Positions 5,644 through 16,300 of a DNA stretch of 64,000 nucleotides are shown one piece after another. Every line of letters begins with the position of its first letter. Position 1 is the first letter of the stretch. A model generated the notes under the pieces. The model was not told the origin of the DNA. It made no database searches and saw only the letters and a program-made list of their open reading frames with translations. A program made the translations under genes and the position numbers. This DNA comes from Microcaldota archaeon (lineage in GTDB: Archaea; Micrarchaeota; Micrarchaeia; Micrarchaeales; CABMGC01), in contig JAJZJQ010000003.1 in assembly GCA_021851065.1 (NCBI GenBank), forward strand, positions 1 through 64,000, read 5' to 3'.

Positions 5644-7836
5644 TTAGTCCAGGAACTGCTCTGGCTTTGGAGGCTCCTCTGGAACGCCCTTGCGCTTCCT
5701 TATGTCCCTTACTATTTTTTCCTGCATATCCCTTGGCATCTTTTCGTAGCCTGAATACTCGGGATACCAGATGGCCTTGCCCTGGGTGAGACTGCGTATC
5801 TCGTTTGAGAATCCCTTTATGACCTCTGCCACAGGCACCTTGGCTATCACAGTCGCAGCCTCGCCCTCCTGCTGTACGTCAAGTATCTGGCCCCTCTTGC
5901 CCTGCATGAACGTTATTATGTCAGAGAGGAAGTCCTGCGGTATGTTTATAGTGAACTTCTGCTTGGGCTCAAGAAGCACCACGCCTGCGGAGAGCATGCC
6001 TGCATAGATCGGCCTGCGCATGGCAGGTATTACCTGCGCAGGGCCCCTGTGGACAGGATCTTCGTGTATGCTGGCGTCAGTTATGGTAACCTTTATGCCA
6101 ACGCACTTCTCCCTTGCAAGGGGGCCGTCCTTCATGGCTTCCTCGAATCCCTCTATAAGCAGTTCCATGACCTCGTTAAGGTACTGCACCCCCTTTGTTG
6201 CATCTATGAGCACGCTGCTGTTGCATATGTCAACTACGCCCTTGGCCTCGTCCCTTGACATTCCTGCCTTTATGAACTCCTCTATGTGGGCCTTGCCCTT
6301 TGGCTTGCCGTCCTTGTATGCTCCCTGCTCTAGCAGGTCCAGTACGCCAGGTTCTAGCGGGCCTACGTTTATGTAGAACTTTGTGTGCCTGTTGGGGCTC
6401 TTGCCCTCTACGTCCATTGCTGTTTTCTCCACTGTTTCCTTGTACACGACTATCGGCTCCGAGGTAGTGACAGGTATCTTGAACTCGTCCTTTAGCTTGG
6501 TCTCTATGACTTCAAGATGCAGCTCCCCCATTCCGCTCACAAGGTGCTCGCCTGTCTCCTGGTTAAGCTCCACTAGTATGGTCTGATCGCCCTTTGACAG
6601 TTCCCTTAGCGCCTCGATCAGTTTGGCCATGTCCCTTGTATCCTTTGCCTCTATGGCCTTTGTGACAACTGGCTTTGAATAGTGCCTTATCTGCTCGAAT
6701 GGCTCTATGTTTTCCTCGCTCGCCGTATCGCCTATTGACACGTTGTCAAGTCCGACAACGCCGGCTATGTTGCCTGCTGTAATCGAGTCAACTATGACTC
6801 TGTCAGGACCCATGAACAGGCTGACCTGCTGCACCCTCTGCTTGTTCTGCTGGCCGCTAAGGAAGAGCTCCGTGCCTTTGCGAACAGTGCCGGAGAAGAC
6901 CCTGCCTATGGCTATCTCCCCGCTATGCTGGTCGTATGACACCCCGAACATGACCATATTCACTTTGGCGTCCTTGTCCACATTGATCATTGACTGGCCT
7001 GCAGTGCTATTTATGTCCCCATGCCACAGGTGTGGGATACGATAGGATTGCGCCTCGCTTGGATTTGGCAGGTGCTCTATAACCATGGCAAGAGTGGCCT
7101 CGTCTATAGGCGCTACCTCCTGCAGCTTCTTCTCATCGTTCTTTGCAGTAAGCTCGAATATATCCTTGAATGTGACGTTGTACTTCTTCATTATGTGGGT
7201 GGATATCGCCCACTTCTTGTATGCCGAACCAAACGCCACTCCCCCGCCCTCAACGCTAAGCTGCCATTTCTTGGCAAACTCTTCCGGGGCATACTGCGAT
7301 ATGAGCTTGTTTATCTCGCCTATTAGCTTTAGGAGCCTCTCAAACGTCTGCTCCGGAGTCAGCTTGAGTTCGTTGAGCAGCCTGTCGGTCTTGTTCACGA
7401 ACAGCACTGGTTTTGCCTTCTCCTTGAGCGCCTGCCTAAGCACAGTTTCGGTCTGCGGCATGACTCCTTCAACAGGATCTACAACCAGAACCACGCCGTC
7501 TACTGCGCGCATGGATCTTGTTACGTGGCCGCCGAAATCCACGTGGCCGGGAGTGTCTATCAGGTTGATTATGTAGTCATTTTCCTTATATGGGAAGGCA
7601 AGGGAGATGTTGGCTGACTTGATTGTCATGCGCCTGTCCTTCTCTATTGCCTCGAAGTTGGTGTATAGCGCATCGCCTGCAACCTGCCTTGAGATTATGC
7701 CTGCCCTTGCAAGAAGAGAATCTGTGAGCGTTGTCTTGCCGTGGTGCACGTGGGCGATTATGGCTACGTTCCTTACATGGGCAGTGTCGCTCATTATCTT
7801 TGCGACTTCCTCTGCAACGAATTCCTTCCTTACCAT
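5644..7836 (-). CDS. fusA: Elongation factor 2 (aEF-2)
   Basis: 730-residue translocase GTPase of the ribosome. The G-domain motifs are AHVHHGKTT (P-loop), DTPGHVDFGG and NKTD. Domain IV keeps HEDPVHRGPAQ, with the histidine that becomes diphthamide. The Asp that normally stands in AH(I/V)DHGKT is His here, and the switch I motif reads KDRRMTIKSA instead of the usual RGITI; both are unusual for EF-2. Length and the rest of the sequence are normal. It is the last gene of L30e-S12-S7-EF2 and starts two bases after the S7 stop. Confidence 0.97.
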   Translation of the reverse strand: MVRKEFVAEEVAKIMSDTAHVRNVAIIAHVHHGKTTLTDSLLARAGIISRQVAGDALYTNFEAIEKDRRMTIKSANISLAFPYKENDYIINLIDTPGHVDFGGHVTRSMRAVDGVVLVVDPVEGVMPQTETVLRQALKEKAKPVLFVNKTDRLLNELKLTPEQTFERLLKLIGEINKLISQYAPEEFAKKWQLSVEGGGVAFGSAYKKWAISTHIMKKYNVTFKDIFELTAKNDEKKLQEVAPIDEATLAMVIEHLPNPSEAQSYRIPHLWHGDINSTAGQSMINVDKDAKVNMVMFGVSYDQHSGEIAIGRVFSGTVRKGTELFLSGQQNKQRVQQVSLFMGPDRVIVDSITAGNIAGVVGLDNVSIGDTASEENIEPFEQIRHYSKPVVTKAIEAKDTRDMAKLIEALRELSKGDQTILVELNQETGEHLVSGMGELHLEVIETKLKDEFKIPVTTSEPIVVYKETVEKTAMDVEGKSPNRHTKFYINVGPLEPGVLDLLEQGAYKDGKPKGKAHIEEFIKAGMSRDEAKGVVDICNSSVLIDATKGVQYLNEVMELLIEGFEEAMKDGPLAREKCVGIKVTITDASIHEDPVHRGPAQVIPAMRRPIYAGMLSAGVVLLEPKQKFTINIPQDFLSDIITFMQGKRGQILDVQQEGEAATVIAKVPVAEVIKGFSNEIRSLTQGKAIWYPEYSGYEKMPRDMQEKIVRDIRKRKGVPEEPPKPEQFLD

Positions 7837-7838
7837 TA

Positions 7839-8603
7839 TTATCTTGCCCTCTTTGCTATCCTCTCCGCTTCTACCCTCTTCTTCACAGCATAGCTGTCAG
7901 GGCTGTTTGATGCCGCAAGCATTATCTCATTGGCAAGAGCTTCCGAGAGCGTCTTGCGGTTCTTGAATGCGCTCATGAGCCCTGCAAGTGCCACGTGCCT
8001 TAGCGCTACGTCAAGCCTGCGCTGCGAGCTTATGCCTACTGCGACGTTGTAGCTTATTCCACCGTACCTGACCCTGGTCGTATCTTCTATTGGAGCAGCG
8101 TTCTGAAGCGCTTCTATAAGCACCTGCACAGGATTCTTCCCTGTCCTCTTCTGTATCATCTCGAATGCCTGCTCCACAACGTGCACGACCTTGAGCTTCT
8201 TCCCCTGAAGCGCGCCCTTCCTGCGTATTACCTTTCCTGACACCTTGCGTCCTGTTCCGCCGCGCATCAGCTTGCCTATGAGCCTCTCCACTATGTCCAC
8301 GTGTGAATTGTAGTATGCCTGATGCTTCCTCCTGCCGAATATATTTGGGTATGACCTCTTGCTTAGTCGTATGTATGAGACCAGGCTCTGGTCTTCTACG
8401 GCAAAACCGCTGACAGGATATTTGCCAAAGAGCATCTGCTCCTGCATCGGCATCTCACCTGCAGACGCAGATGTCTTGCGCGGAGCTGGCTTTTTTGGTT
8501 TTGACTTGTCCTGCTGCTGAGCCTCAGACAATATGTCGGCTTTCTGCTCGATTGCAGCAGGGGCATCATTCTTTGCATTTGCAACATCAGTATCTTCTGC
8601 CAT
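7839..8603 (-). CDS. rps7: Ribosomal protein S7 with N-terminal extension
   Basis: Small-subunit head protein that binds the 3' major domain of 16S rRNA near the E site. The conserved part begins near residue 57 (QMLFGKYPVSGFA) and includes HVDIVERLIGKLMRGG and VRYGGISYNVAVGISSQRR, typical of archaeal S7. The first 55 residues are an Ala/Lys/Glu/Gln-rich extension absent from most archaeal S7 proteins. Seven bases separate it from S12 and two from EF-2. Confidence 0.95.
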   Translation of the reverse strand: MAEDTDVANAKNDAPAAIEQKADILSEAQQQDKSKPKKPAPRKTSASAGEMPMQEQMLFGKYPVSGFAVEDQSLVSYIRLSKRSYPNIFGRRKHQAYYNSHVDIVERLIGKLMRGGTGRKVSGKVIRRKGALQGKKLKVVHVVEQAFEMIQKRTGKNPVQVLIEALQNAAPIEDTTRVRYGGISYNVAVGISSQRRLDVALRHVALAGLMSAFKNRKTLSEALANEIMLAASNSPDSYAVKKRVEAERIAKRAR

Positions 8604-8609
8604 AAATCA

Positions 8610-9038
8610 TTACCTCTTGGGCTTCTCCTTCTTACCCTTTACTATCTGGTAAATATCAGTTCCGTTAACAGCTATCACCCTGTACTTAAGGCCAGGTATG
8701 CTGCCCATCTGGCCTCTTTGCGATCCGCCCATTCCCTGTATTGTGACTTCGTCGTGCTCCTCTATGAAATTTATTGTGCCGTCGTATGGGACGTATGCGC
8801 CAACTATCTTGCCGTTCTTGACAAGCTGGACTCTTACGCACTTTATGAGGCCTGAGTGCGGCTGCTTTTGCTGCAGCACGAACTTCTGCAGCACCAGGGC
8901 CTTTGCCATTGGGACTGTGCCCACGGGATCGTACTTCTTCTTGAGCTTGAAATATTTCCTCTTCCACCATTTCTTGAGCATCCTGTACCTCTTCCGCTTC
9001 CTTATGAGCTCCTTTGCTGCAAATTCTCCTTTGGGCAA
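8610..9038 (-). CDS. rps12: Ribosomal protein S12
   Basis: Decoding-centre protein, 142 residues, near the usual archaeal length of about 147. KQPHSGLIKCVRVQL and VTIQGMGGSQRGQMGSIPGLKY are the conserved loops; the first lies at the A site. The start is TTG 9038, preceded by GGTGA five bases upstream. It lies 13 bases after L30e. Confidence 0.95.
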   Translation of the reverse strand: MPKGEFAAKELIRKRKRYRMLKKWWKRKYFKLKKKYDPVGTVPMAKALVLQKFVLQQKQPHSGLIKCVRVQLVKNGKIVGAYVPYDGTINFIEEHDEVTIQGMGGSQRGQMGSIPGLKYRVIAVNGTDIYQIVKGKKEKPKR

Positions 9039-9051
9039 TTATTCACCAATA

Positions 9052-9351
9052 TTAATACTGTTCGTTTAGTATGTTGGAATGGCCCGGATCCATTATGGCT
9101 GCGCTGTTTACCGAATATGGCTTGCCGCACACCGTGCCAAGCTCCATTGATCCGCCTTTGTAGGCTATAAGCCTTATGCCTGCAACCTTGCATACGTGCG
9201 CTATGTCGTCAATCATGCTGCGCTTCCCCTTCTCAGCTACGACAACGGCCTTGGCCGAATTGGAGTTTAGTGACTTCATGACCTCCCTGTGGCCTAAGCT
9301 AACCTTTCCCGTGTCAACGGCAAGTCTAAGATCGTTGGTTAAGTCGGCCAA
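9052..9351 (-). CDS. rpl30e: Ribosomal protein L30e
   Basis: A 99-residue protein of the L7Ae/L30e/S12e fold. The opening DLTNDLRLAVDTGKVSLGHREVMKSL is the L30e signature, and SAKAVVVAEKGKRSMIDDI forms the core strand and helix. First gene of L30e-S12-S7-EF2, the usual archaeal order downstream of RNA polymerase genes; no polymerase genes are present here. The leader is about 45 bases from the predicted start site. Confidence 0.93.
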   Translation of the reverse strand: MADLTNDLRLAVDTGKVSLGHREVMKSLNSNSAKAVVVAEKGKRSMIDDIAHVCKVAGIRLIAYKGGSMELGTVCGKPYSVNSAAIMDPGHSNILNEQY

Positions 9352-9418
9352 GCTATCAACTTTACAGGATGCGAGCTGCGCTGCATCCCACGAAATAGCG
9401 ATAGAATATTGTGCAAAA

Positions 9419-9430
9419 GGTATTTAAACC
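9419..9430 (-). promoter_or_regulatory. TATA box of the L30e-S12-S7-EF2 operon
   Basis: GGTTTAAATACC on the minus strand, the only strong AT box between coaD and L30e. It predicts a start near 9398 and a leader of about 47 bases. The rest of the 175-base gap 9352-9526 shows no gene. Confidence 0.5.
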
Positions 9431-9526
9431 TGAGCAGGATGCACATGTGCTGCGCGTATTTGTTAGCTGCTACGCCTTCCCAGCAGGAAGGCACAGCAGA
9501 CAGGACATGGGACATGGCAGCATGAA

Positions 9527-10024
9527 TCATCCATGATGTTTTTTGCGAGTGATTCCAATATTGGCGGCCATGCCGCTTTTGCCATGGCCATCGATCTCAG
9601 CGCGCGCTATTCTTCTTGATGATATTGGTTTGCCGTCATATGCGCGGACATATGGGACTACGACTATGCGCATTGCCCTGCGACCTCTTCTCCTCCTCAT
9701 CAGGTTTATCCTTTCGGCCACAAGCTTGGTCTCTTTGCTCACCACTATTGCGTCGAAGTCGGCAGATAGCGTTGGACCGTATCTGTTGCGTAGAGGTACT
9801 ATGGAATACCTCTTGCCAAACTTGCTTACGAAATCCCTAAGTGCCCGTCTCCTTATTGCATAGCTCTGCGAATAAGCTTTGCGCTTGCCCACATATGCGT
9901 CCGTAGTAAGGCCTATCAAGACGTAGTCGCCTATGCTGAACGCCCTTCGCAGTAGGCACCTATGGCCCTCATGAAGAAATGCAAACGTGCCGCCTACTAC
10001 AACCTTCTTCTTTGCCGGCATCAT
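9527..10024 (-). CDS. coaD: Phosphopantetheine adenylyltransferase, archaeal type
   Basis: Nucleotidyltransferase of coenzyme A synthesis: 4'-phosphopantetheine plus ATP gives dephospho-CoA. 165 residues. Signatures are VVVGGTFAFLHEGHRCLL (the T/H-x-G-H nucleotide-binding motif) and ISSRRI near the end, equivalent to the ISSTRI/KMSKS-like loop. ATG 10024 overlaps the permease stop by four bases, with a second ATG at 10021. It is thus the last gene of the ABC-transporter operon, an odd but probably accidental pairing. Confidence 0.88.
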   Translation of the reverse strand: MMPAKKKVVVGGTFAFLHEGHRCLLRRAFSIGDYVLIGLTTDAYVGKRKAYSQSYAIRRRALRDFVSKFGKRYSIVPLRNRYGPTLSADFDAIVVSKETKLVAERINLMRRRRGRRAMRIVVVPYVRAYDGKPISSRRIARAEIDGHGKSGMAANIGITRKKHHG

Positions 10025-11310
10025 AGTTCACGCAAGGCTTCTATAGGCTGCAGCTTTGATGCCCTCCATGCAGGGTATACTCCGGCTATTAGGCTTACAA
10101 TCATCGCCACTACCACTGCAGATACCACCGTGGACGGGCTGAACACAGGAGAGTATGAAAGGGATGACCCGGATGAACCTGAGCCGGATACTGCTGCTCC
10201 TGCTGCGCCACGGTCACTTCCCTGCACAGCAGCACCGCCATGCGCGGCGCCGCCTGATGTGGAGGATGAGGATGCATGTGATATGCCATATGCCAGGCCG
10301 TATGATGCACCTGCGCCAAGGAATATGCCCACTATCCCGCCTATGAACCCTATTATCAGCGCCTGGACCATGAAGATCATTAGTATGTGCCGGCTCTTGA
10401 AACCAAGCGACTTGAGTATGCCTATCTCGTGGGTGCGCTCGTAAACAGCTATTAGCATTATGTTCATTATCCCAACTGCTGCTACGAGCAGTGATATGCC
10501 TGCTATCACTATGAGCAGTGAGCTTATTGACCCTATTATCTGATTTGCGGTCTGCATTATCTGCTGCGTTGTTATGACTCTGACGGAGCTGCCGTATATT
10601 GCGGTTGTCGTGTTGGCGACATAACCCACTGTGCTAGTGTTTTTGGCCTTCATCAGAATCAAGTTATACGATGACCTGTGCAGAAGCTCGTCAGCAGCAG
10701 ATGAAGACATTAGAAGCGAGGTATCAACAGGAAGGATGAGGCTACCATATGACTGCATTATTCCCACTATCGGAACCGTAACGACGTCAGTGCTCAGCCC
10801 GCCTACTGCGAGTACGGCTGACTGGCCTATGAACAGGTTCTGGTGGCCTGCAAGGGATGATGGAAATGCAACGCTATGCCCTGCGACCACGGTAGGGGCT
10901 ATGGTATCCTGGTACATCGAGCCCTGGTAAAGGCTGGCGTTGTTGCCAAGCAGCAAATCGAGATCCTGTGGGGCTATACCTATAAGCGTGACGGACGTGT
11001 TCTGGCCGTTCGAAAGCAGGGTACCTGAACCCTCTACAATAGGCGTTACGCTGCTTACATTGGGTATTGAGGAAAGCTCTGCCACGTCTGCGGCCGTGAA
11101 GCCCGTACTCTTTGTCGTAGTAACAAGAACTGATGTGGGCCCAAGCGAGTTGAGCGAGGATTGTATAGCCGAACTTATGCCGGCAGTCTGCGACACCAGG
11201 GCTATTATCGAAGCTACGCCTATTACAACCATTACCACGGTAAGGGCCGTCCTTATCTTCTTCTCGGTGAGATCCTTGAAGCTCAGCCAGAAGATGTCAT
11301 CTGCGTTCAT
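10021..11310 (-). CDS. MacB/FtsX-type ABC transporter permease
   Basis: 429 residues. One N-terminal membrane helix (LTVVMVVIGVASIIALV, about residues 20-38) precedes a large outside MacB_PCD domain. Three membrane helices near the end follow, with YERTHEIGILKSLGFKSRHIL, the FtsX motif that couples to the ATPase. An unusual Gly/Ser-rich loop of about 50 residues sits between the last helices. It overlaps the exported protein upstream by 14 bases and coaD downstream by four. Such transporters often drive export or mechanical work across the membrane rather than uptake. Confidence 0.85.
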   Translation of the reverse strand: MNADDIFWLSFKDLTEKKIRTALTVVMVVIGVASIIALVSQTAGISSAIQSSLNSLGPTSVLVTTTKSTGFTAADVAELSSIPNVSSVTPIVEGSGTLLSNGQNTSVTLIGIAPQDLDLLLGNNASLYQGSMYQDTIAPTVVAGHSVAFPSSLAGHQNLFIGQSAVLAVGGLSTDVVTVPIVGIMQSYGSLILPVDTSLLMSSSAADELLHRSSYNLILMKAKNTSTVGYVANTTTAIYGSSVRVITTQQIMQTANQIIGSISSLLIVIAGISLLVAAVGIMNIMLIAVYERTHEIGILKSLGFKSRHILMIFMVQALIIGFIGGIVGIFLGAGASYGLAYGISHASSSSTSGGAAHGGAAVQGSDRGAAGAAVSGSGSSGSSLSYSPVFSPSTVVSAVVVAMIVSLIAGVYPAWRASKLQPIEALREL

Positions 11311-12535
11311 TCAAATGCCTGCGTGTTTTCTTCCTCTCCATATACAGCAGCACTACCAGCGCTATTATTACAAGTATCAGCACAAGGTCAAACAGTCCGG
11401 CTCCGCTGCCGCGGTTCTGGTGCAGCGCTGTGGAGTTCAGAGCAGAAGCGGATGCTATCTGCACTGGCACGTATATGGTTTTGCTTACAGGCTGCCTTAG
11501 GCTGTTTAGGTAGTCCAGGCTGATTGGTATCGTGTAGGACCCTGGCTTGATGGTTGAGTTTGCGGTGAGGGTCAGGGTGACAGGAGACTGTGTGTCTGCA
11601 GCTATGTCCCCAACAAAAGTGGAACTGGAGCTGAATGCGGAGAAACCGCTGGGAGGCATCTCTGTGGCTGTGACTGCAGCTGCAGAAGAAGTGCCCACAT
11701 TCGTAAGTATGAATGATATGGAGAAGACGCTGCCTGCAGAAGGCGTTGATGGGGATATGGCAACGCTAGAGTAAGTCATGTTTATCAGGCCCGTGGAAAG
11801 GGCACCCACCATAAGCGCGCTTTGGCCAAGGGAATTGCCGGCGTAGTAGTTGCTTGTCACGTTCATGCCAAACGCAGGCGATGCGCTTGTGTATACGAAA
11901 ATACTTGCATTTACGCTTGCTGTGCTGTCCGGTTCGATCCTGCTTATCTCTATTGGCTGGCTGGTAAGGATAGCGGCATCAGAGCTTGGCAGTGACAGGT
12001 AAGTGACTATTGAATTGATTGGCGATGACCCTGAGTTGGTGAATGTGAGTGTCAGGTTTTGTATCGTTCCTGCGCTGAGTATAGTTGGAGAGAGTTTTAT
12101 CGATAGCGGCAGTGGGCATGACTGAGCCTCGAGAGTGATATTCTGCGATTCGCTGTCAGTATACAGGGAGTAATAGTAGTAGTTTATTGTAAGCGCAGTC
12201 TGTATGAGGGTTGAGGAATTAGCATTGACGAAAAGCGGCACTTCGACCATCTTGGTCTGGCCAGCATTTAGGGTGCCTGCAGATATTGTAGTTCCGTGTA
12301 TGTTTTGTGAGTTTGCAAAGCCGACCTGTACGTTCTGCATGCTGGCAACGCTTGTCTTGCCCAGGTTTGCAATAGACACCGGTATGTAGTTTGTTGTGCC
12401 CCTGCACACAGTAAGCGCAGAGGTGTTCATGGTGTATCCTGGCGGGCTTGGCACTGGAGATGGGCCTGCGGTTCCGGCAAATACCACGGACATTATCGCA
12501 ATTGCAGCTATTGTCGCAAATGTTGCTATTCTCAT
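11297..12535 (-). CDS. Exported beta-sandwich protein paired with the ABC transporter
   Basis: 412 residues. A signal peptide (residues 1-20, [21 protein letters not shown]), then three Ig-like or CARDB/NEW3-like repeats (for example [27 protein letters not shown] and [14 protein letters not shown]), and a C-terminal membrane helix ([19 protein letters not shown]) followed by basic residues. It lies between the ATPase and the permease genes and overlaps both by 4-14 bases, so it is very likely the outside partner of that transporter. Its ligand is unknown. Confidence 0.8.
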   Translation of the reverse strand: MRIATFATIAAIAIMSVVFAGTAGPSPVPSPPGYTMNTSALTVCRGTTNYIPVSIANLGKTSVASMQNVQVGFANSQNIHGTTISAGTLNAGQTKMVEVPLFVNANSSTLIQTALTINYYYYSLYTDSESQNITLEAQSCPLPLSIKLSPTILSAGTIQNLTLTFTNSGSSPINSIVTYLSLPSSDAAILTSQPIEISRIEPDSTASVNASIFVYTSASPAFGMNVTSNYYAGNSLGQSALMVGALSTGLINMTYSSVAISPSTPSAGSVFSISFILTNVGTSSAAAVTATEMPPSGFSAFSSSSTFVGDIAADTQSPVTLTLTANSTIKPGSYTIPISLDYLNSLRQPVSKTIYVPVQIASASALNSTALHQNRGSGAGLFDLVLILVIIALVVLLYMERKKTRRHLNERR

Positions 12536-13230
12536 TTCAAAACCTCTTCTTTAAGCATCCTGCCGTCCCTTATGTGTATTATCTTGTCACATTTCCTTGT
12601 TATGTCAAGGTTGTGCGTGACCATCACTACTGTCACGCCATTGTCATCGCATATGCTACGCAGCAGTTTCACTACCTCGTCTCCGGACTTGGTGTCAAGG
12701 TTGCCAGTAGGCTCATCTGCCAGTATTAGCGCCGGTTCGTTGACAAGGGCGCGGGCTATTGCTACACGCTGCTGCTCCCCGCCGCTTAGCTGAGTTGGCT
12801 TTTGGTGCAGCCTGTGCCCAAGGCCCAGCTGCGTGAGGAGCCTGTCTGCCTTTTCCCTTCTTTCCTGGTGTGAAGCGGGGCCCACAATAAGAGGCAGCTC
12901 CACATTCTTCTGCGCATCAAGGCCGTTTATGAGATTGAAGGCCTGGAACACAAAGCCCAGTTTCTTGTTCCTGAAATCGGCAAGCTGCGCCTCGTCCATG
13001 TGCGATGTCGCAATGCCATCTATGTATACTTCGCCGTGGGAGGGCTTGTCTATTGTGCCCAGTATATTCATGAGCGTGGACTTGCCGCTGCCAGACGGCC
13101 CTACTATGGCAGCAAAGTCGCCTTTCTTGAATGTGAATGATACGTCCTGCAAAGCCCTCACCTCGATGCCTTCCGACCTGTACGTCTTGCCGACATTCGT
13201 TACTCTGACGGAATAGTTATCTTTGGGCAT
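12532..13230 (-). CDS. ABC transporter ATP-binding protein (LolD/MacB type)
   Basis: 232 residues. Walker A is [15 protein letters not shown], the ABC signature is [15 protein letters not shown], Walker B is [13 protein letters not shown], and the switch histidine is in VVMVTHN. The insert with [15 protein letters not shown] is typical of the LolD/MacB group that pairs with FtsX-type permeases. The ORF track starts at 13272, but the TATA box at 13248-13260 lies inside that longer frame, so ATG 13230 ([10 protein letters not shown]) is chosen. First gene of the four-gene operon. Confidence 0.92.
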   Translation of the reverse strand: MPKDNYSVRVTNVGKTYRSEGIEVRALQDVSFTFKKGDFAAIVGPSGSGKSTLMNILGTIDKPSHGEVYIDGIATSHMDEAQLADFRNKKLGFVFQAFNLINGLDAQKNVELPLIVGPASHQERREKADRLLTQLGLGHRLHQKPTQLSGGEQQRVAIARALVNEPALILADEPTGNLDTKSGDEVVKLLRSICDDNGVTVVMVTHNLDITRKCDKIIHIRDGRMLKEEVLK

Positions 13231-13247
13231 GATATTCATCTGCATTG

Positions 13248-13260
13248 CATTTATAAAAGC
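13248..13260 (-). promoter_or_regulatory. TATA box of the ABC transporter-coaD operon
   Basis: GCTTTTATAAATG on the minus strand centres 24-26 bases before ATG 13230. This both predicts a leaderless message and rules out the longer ORF. Confidence 0.6.
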
Positions 13261-13345
13261 ATTGCCAGGCACTTCGCCTTTTCAGGTATTTTTGATGGCC
13301 TCCAGTGGCAGGTTATTTTAGCTAGCCCTAGCCTGTCCCATCTTC

Positions 13346-16300
13346 CTACATATTGGAACTGGCGCGACGGCGGCCGCGCCTTGCAGCTATGCGGTATACC
13401 ATAAATGCGATTACAGTGGCGACAATTCCTGCAGCAAATATAGCTGCGTATGAGAGGTACTGGCTGTTCTGCGCTTGTGCAAGGTTGCCGTAGACAAGGG
13501 CTATTGTTGCGCTGCTGCCTGGAGTGCTGAACGTTACTGTGCATGAGCTAGGATCAGCAGTATAACCCGGTATCTTTCGCCATGTGCCGTTAGTGAGCTC
13601 GTATGGTGCTATGGAGCTTGCGTTCTCGCTGCAAGGATACTTCAGCGTCTCTGAAATCATTGCGAGTCTCTGATGAGAGGTTATGTTTATTGCAAGTATA
13701 GTGGATGCATCAGGAGGAAGGAGTATCTCGCCTTTTATGTTCTCTATGGATACGTTTATTCCAGTCGATTTTGTTGAATTGGAATAAAACCGCAGGATAG
13801 CGTTCGAAGAGGTGAAGTTCACAACTGCTGGGGATTCGAGGGATGAATTTGTGCTCACGGTGAATGCATTGGAGGGAGCCGGAATGGGCTTTACCGTTAT
13901 TGGGACCGTAGTAGTTGTGTAGACTGTGGTGCTAAGCGATGTTGCAGATGAGGTTGATGCAGATATTGAAGAAGAAGTTATTATGGAAGTGGTGGGAAGG
14001 GTGGTTGGAGTGGAAGCCCCATATGCGCCCGTGCCGCCTGAGCCACATATGCCGCCTGTGCAGCCTGCCTGGCCCACAGTGGTTGTGCTGGCAGAAGTCG
14101 GTGGAGTGGTGGCACTAGTGGTAGTTGGCGGAGCAGTGATAGTAAACGAGCCTGTTGATAGGCTATTTGAACTCTGGCCCAAAACATCAGCTACAAACAC
14201 GTTGGCAGCAATGGTGCTCCCTAGTAGATTGGAATTAGTGGCGAATGTAAAGCTATTTGAAGTAGTGGTAGTCGAGTTGATGGCCGCAAACGTCACCGTA
14301 TTGTAAACCTGGAAGGTGTACGTAAATGGAGCTGCCCCCGAAGTCACAAGAGCATTGAAAATGATCCTGTTACCTGCAGCAATAGACGATGGTGATGGAG
14401 TGGCTTCTATGCTGACCGATGGCTGCGACGTGTAGTTCTGAAAGCCAGCATAGCCCACCGATGGCATAACACCGTCAGGAGGGAAAGTTCGTGTGCGTAT
14501 CCACTGAGAATTTTCGGTATAGGGGCCTGCCGTGCGGTATACAAACCATGCCCCAGGATAATAGCTAGGCGGCATTGGATAAACAGTGTTGGCACCGGTG
14601 AGCACGTAGCCATAATTTACCTGTATCAGTTCATTGCCTGCTGCGCCCCATGCTGATGACCCTATAAACGATGATGGCCAACTAGCTATATATTGCGACG
14701 TTACGGCGAACCCGCCATATGCACTTTCCAGCTTTTCCGAGCCGCTGCTGCCGAACACAGGTGACGCTTCAAAGTCGTAGTTTGTACTAGTATCTTGTGT
14801 TCTACTAAAGCCAAGTCTTATCTGAGCGTAGTGGGAAGTGTACGAAGTCACATATATATCGGCAATGCTTGGGGCACTTACAGGGATCTTCCCGTACAGC
14901 CACACATAATCAGAGTTGCCTGAAATATATAAGCCGTTATTTACAGCCAGTGTAGCGGTGCCATTTGTTGACCATTTGGATGAATTGAGTCTGCTTCCTG
15001 CAAAATTGTCATAGAAGCTGAACACATTGGCTCCGTCATCATATTCCCCATATGAGTAGCTGAGCTGCGGCGCCTCTCCGGTGCTGTATTGGTTTAACAG
15101 GGAATACGAAAGCGGCGCGAATCCCATGTATACTTCGTTCGCGCCGTAGGCCGGCAGGAAAACGTTTGCAGCAGAGATGAGGAGCCAGTATATTGTATTG
15201 GTTTGGGTGTTGGATGGGGCTGAGATTTCATTGAACGCGTTGCCCTCCATCCACGAGTTTATCACAGTCCCGTTTCCGTAGAAGAACTCGATGTTCCCAA
15301 GGCTGCCTGCCTCATATGGCCTATAACTGAGGCTGTTTATCGGCAGCATTATCTGCATGTTCGCAGGATAAGGGACCGGGTTTGTGTTCGAAATAACCAT
15401 GCATGCTGAATAGAACACGTTCGCAGGGACCGTGGCTGGCGGAGAGCATGAACTGACTGTTATGGCTGCAGACTGCACGGAGTTTGCGTAATATCCCTCG
15501 CTGTCAGTTACGACGACATTGGCTACAAGGGAGTTGCCATCTGCAGGTATGGCATAGGAGAAGGTGTTCGATGCGCCGAGAATGTTTGCCACAAGTGCGC
15601 CGGTGACCGAATTGTATACCATGAAATTGTAGGTGTACGGCGGGGCTCCGCCTGTTTCGTAGGCTGCAAACGTAACGCTCTGGCCCGAGACCGCATTAGA
15701 AGGCGACAGCAGATCCATTGTCGGGATGGATAGTCGTTGCGGCGAATTTGAAGGGAAGAAGCTTGTTTGCGGCATGATTCCATTTGGAGGGTAGGCACGC
15801 ACAAAAACATATCTGTAGTAGTTGCCTGAGGCTTCGCCAGACATGCCAAGGCCAACATATCCTACAGTATATGTGGTGTCTGTCGCGGATACATTATAAA
15901 GAAATATATCTGGGGCATCGCCTCCTCTAACTGTAATTTTGCCATTGTCGTAACTTGTCTCAGTATACTGCCATGAATCTACATTTTCTGGGCCAGTACT
16001 GGCGAGAGTAACTGGTGAATTAGACGTAAATTTGTTTATACTTATATATGTGTTGCCTGCACCTGTTCCAGCGCCACTAAGATAGCCACCTCCAGAATTC
16101 GATGAATCGAGTGCGTATCCCACCATATCGCCGGTTTGAGTAGTATAGCTGTATCCATCAACTATAAAGTTTGAATATGGATTGGCAAATCCTGCCCAGT
16201 TCCAAAATCCGTTTGTACCGTAAAAAGATAACACCGGTTCCCCATTAAATGATGTATCTGATACAGCACTTTCGTAAGTGGTGAATAGATTGGGGGAAGT

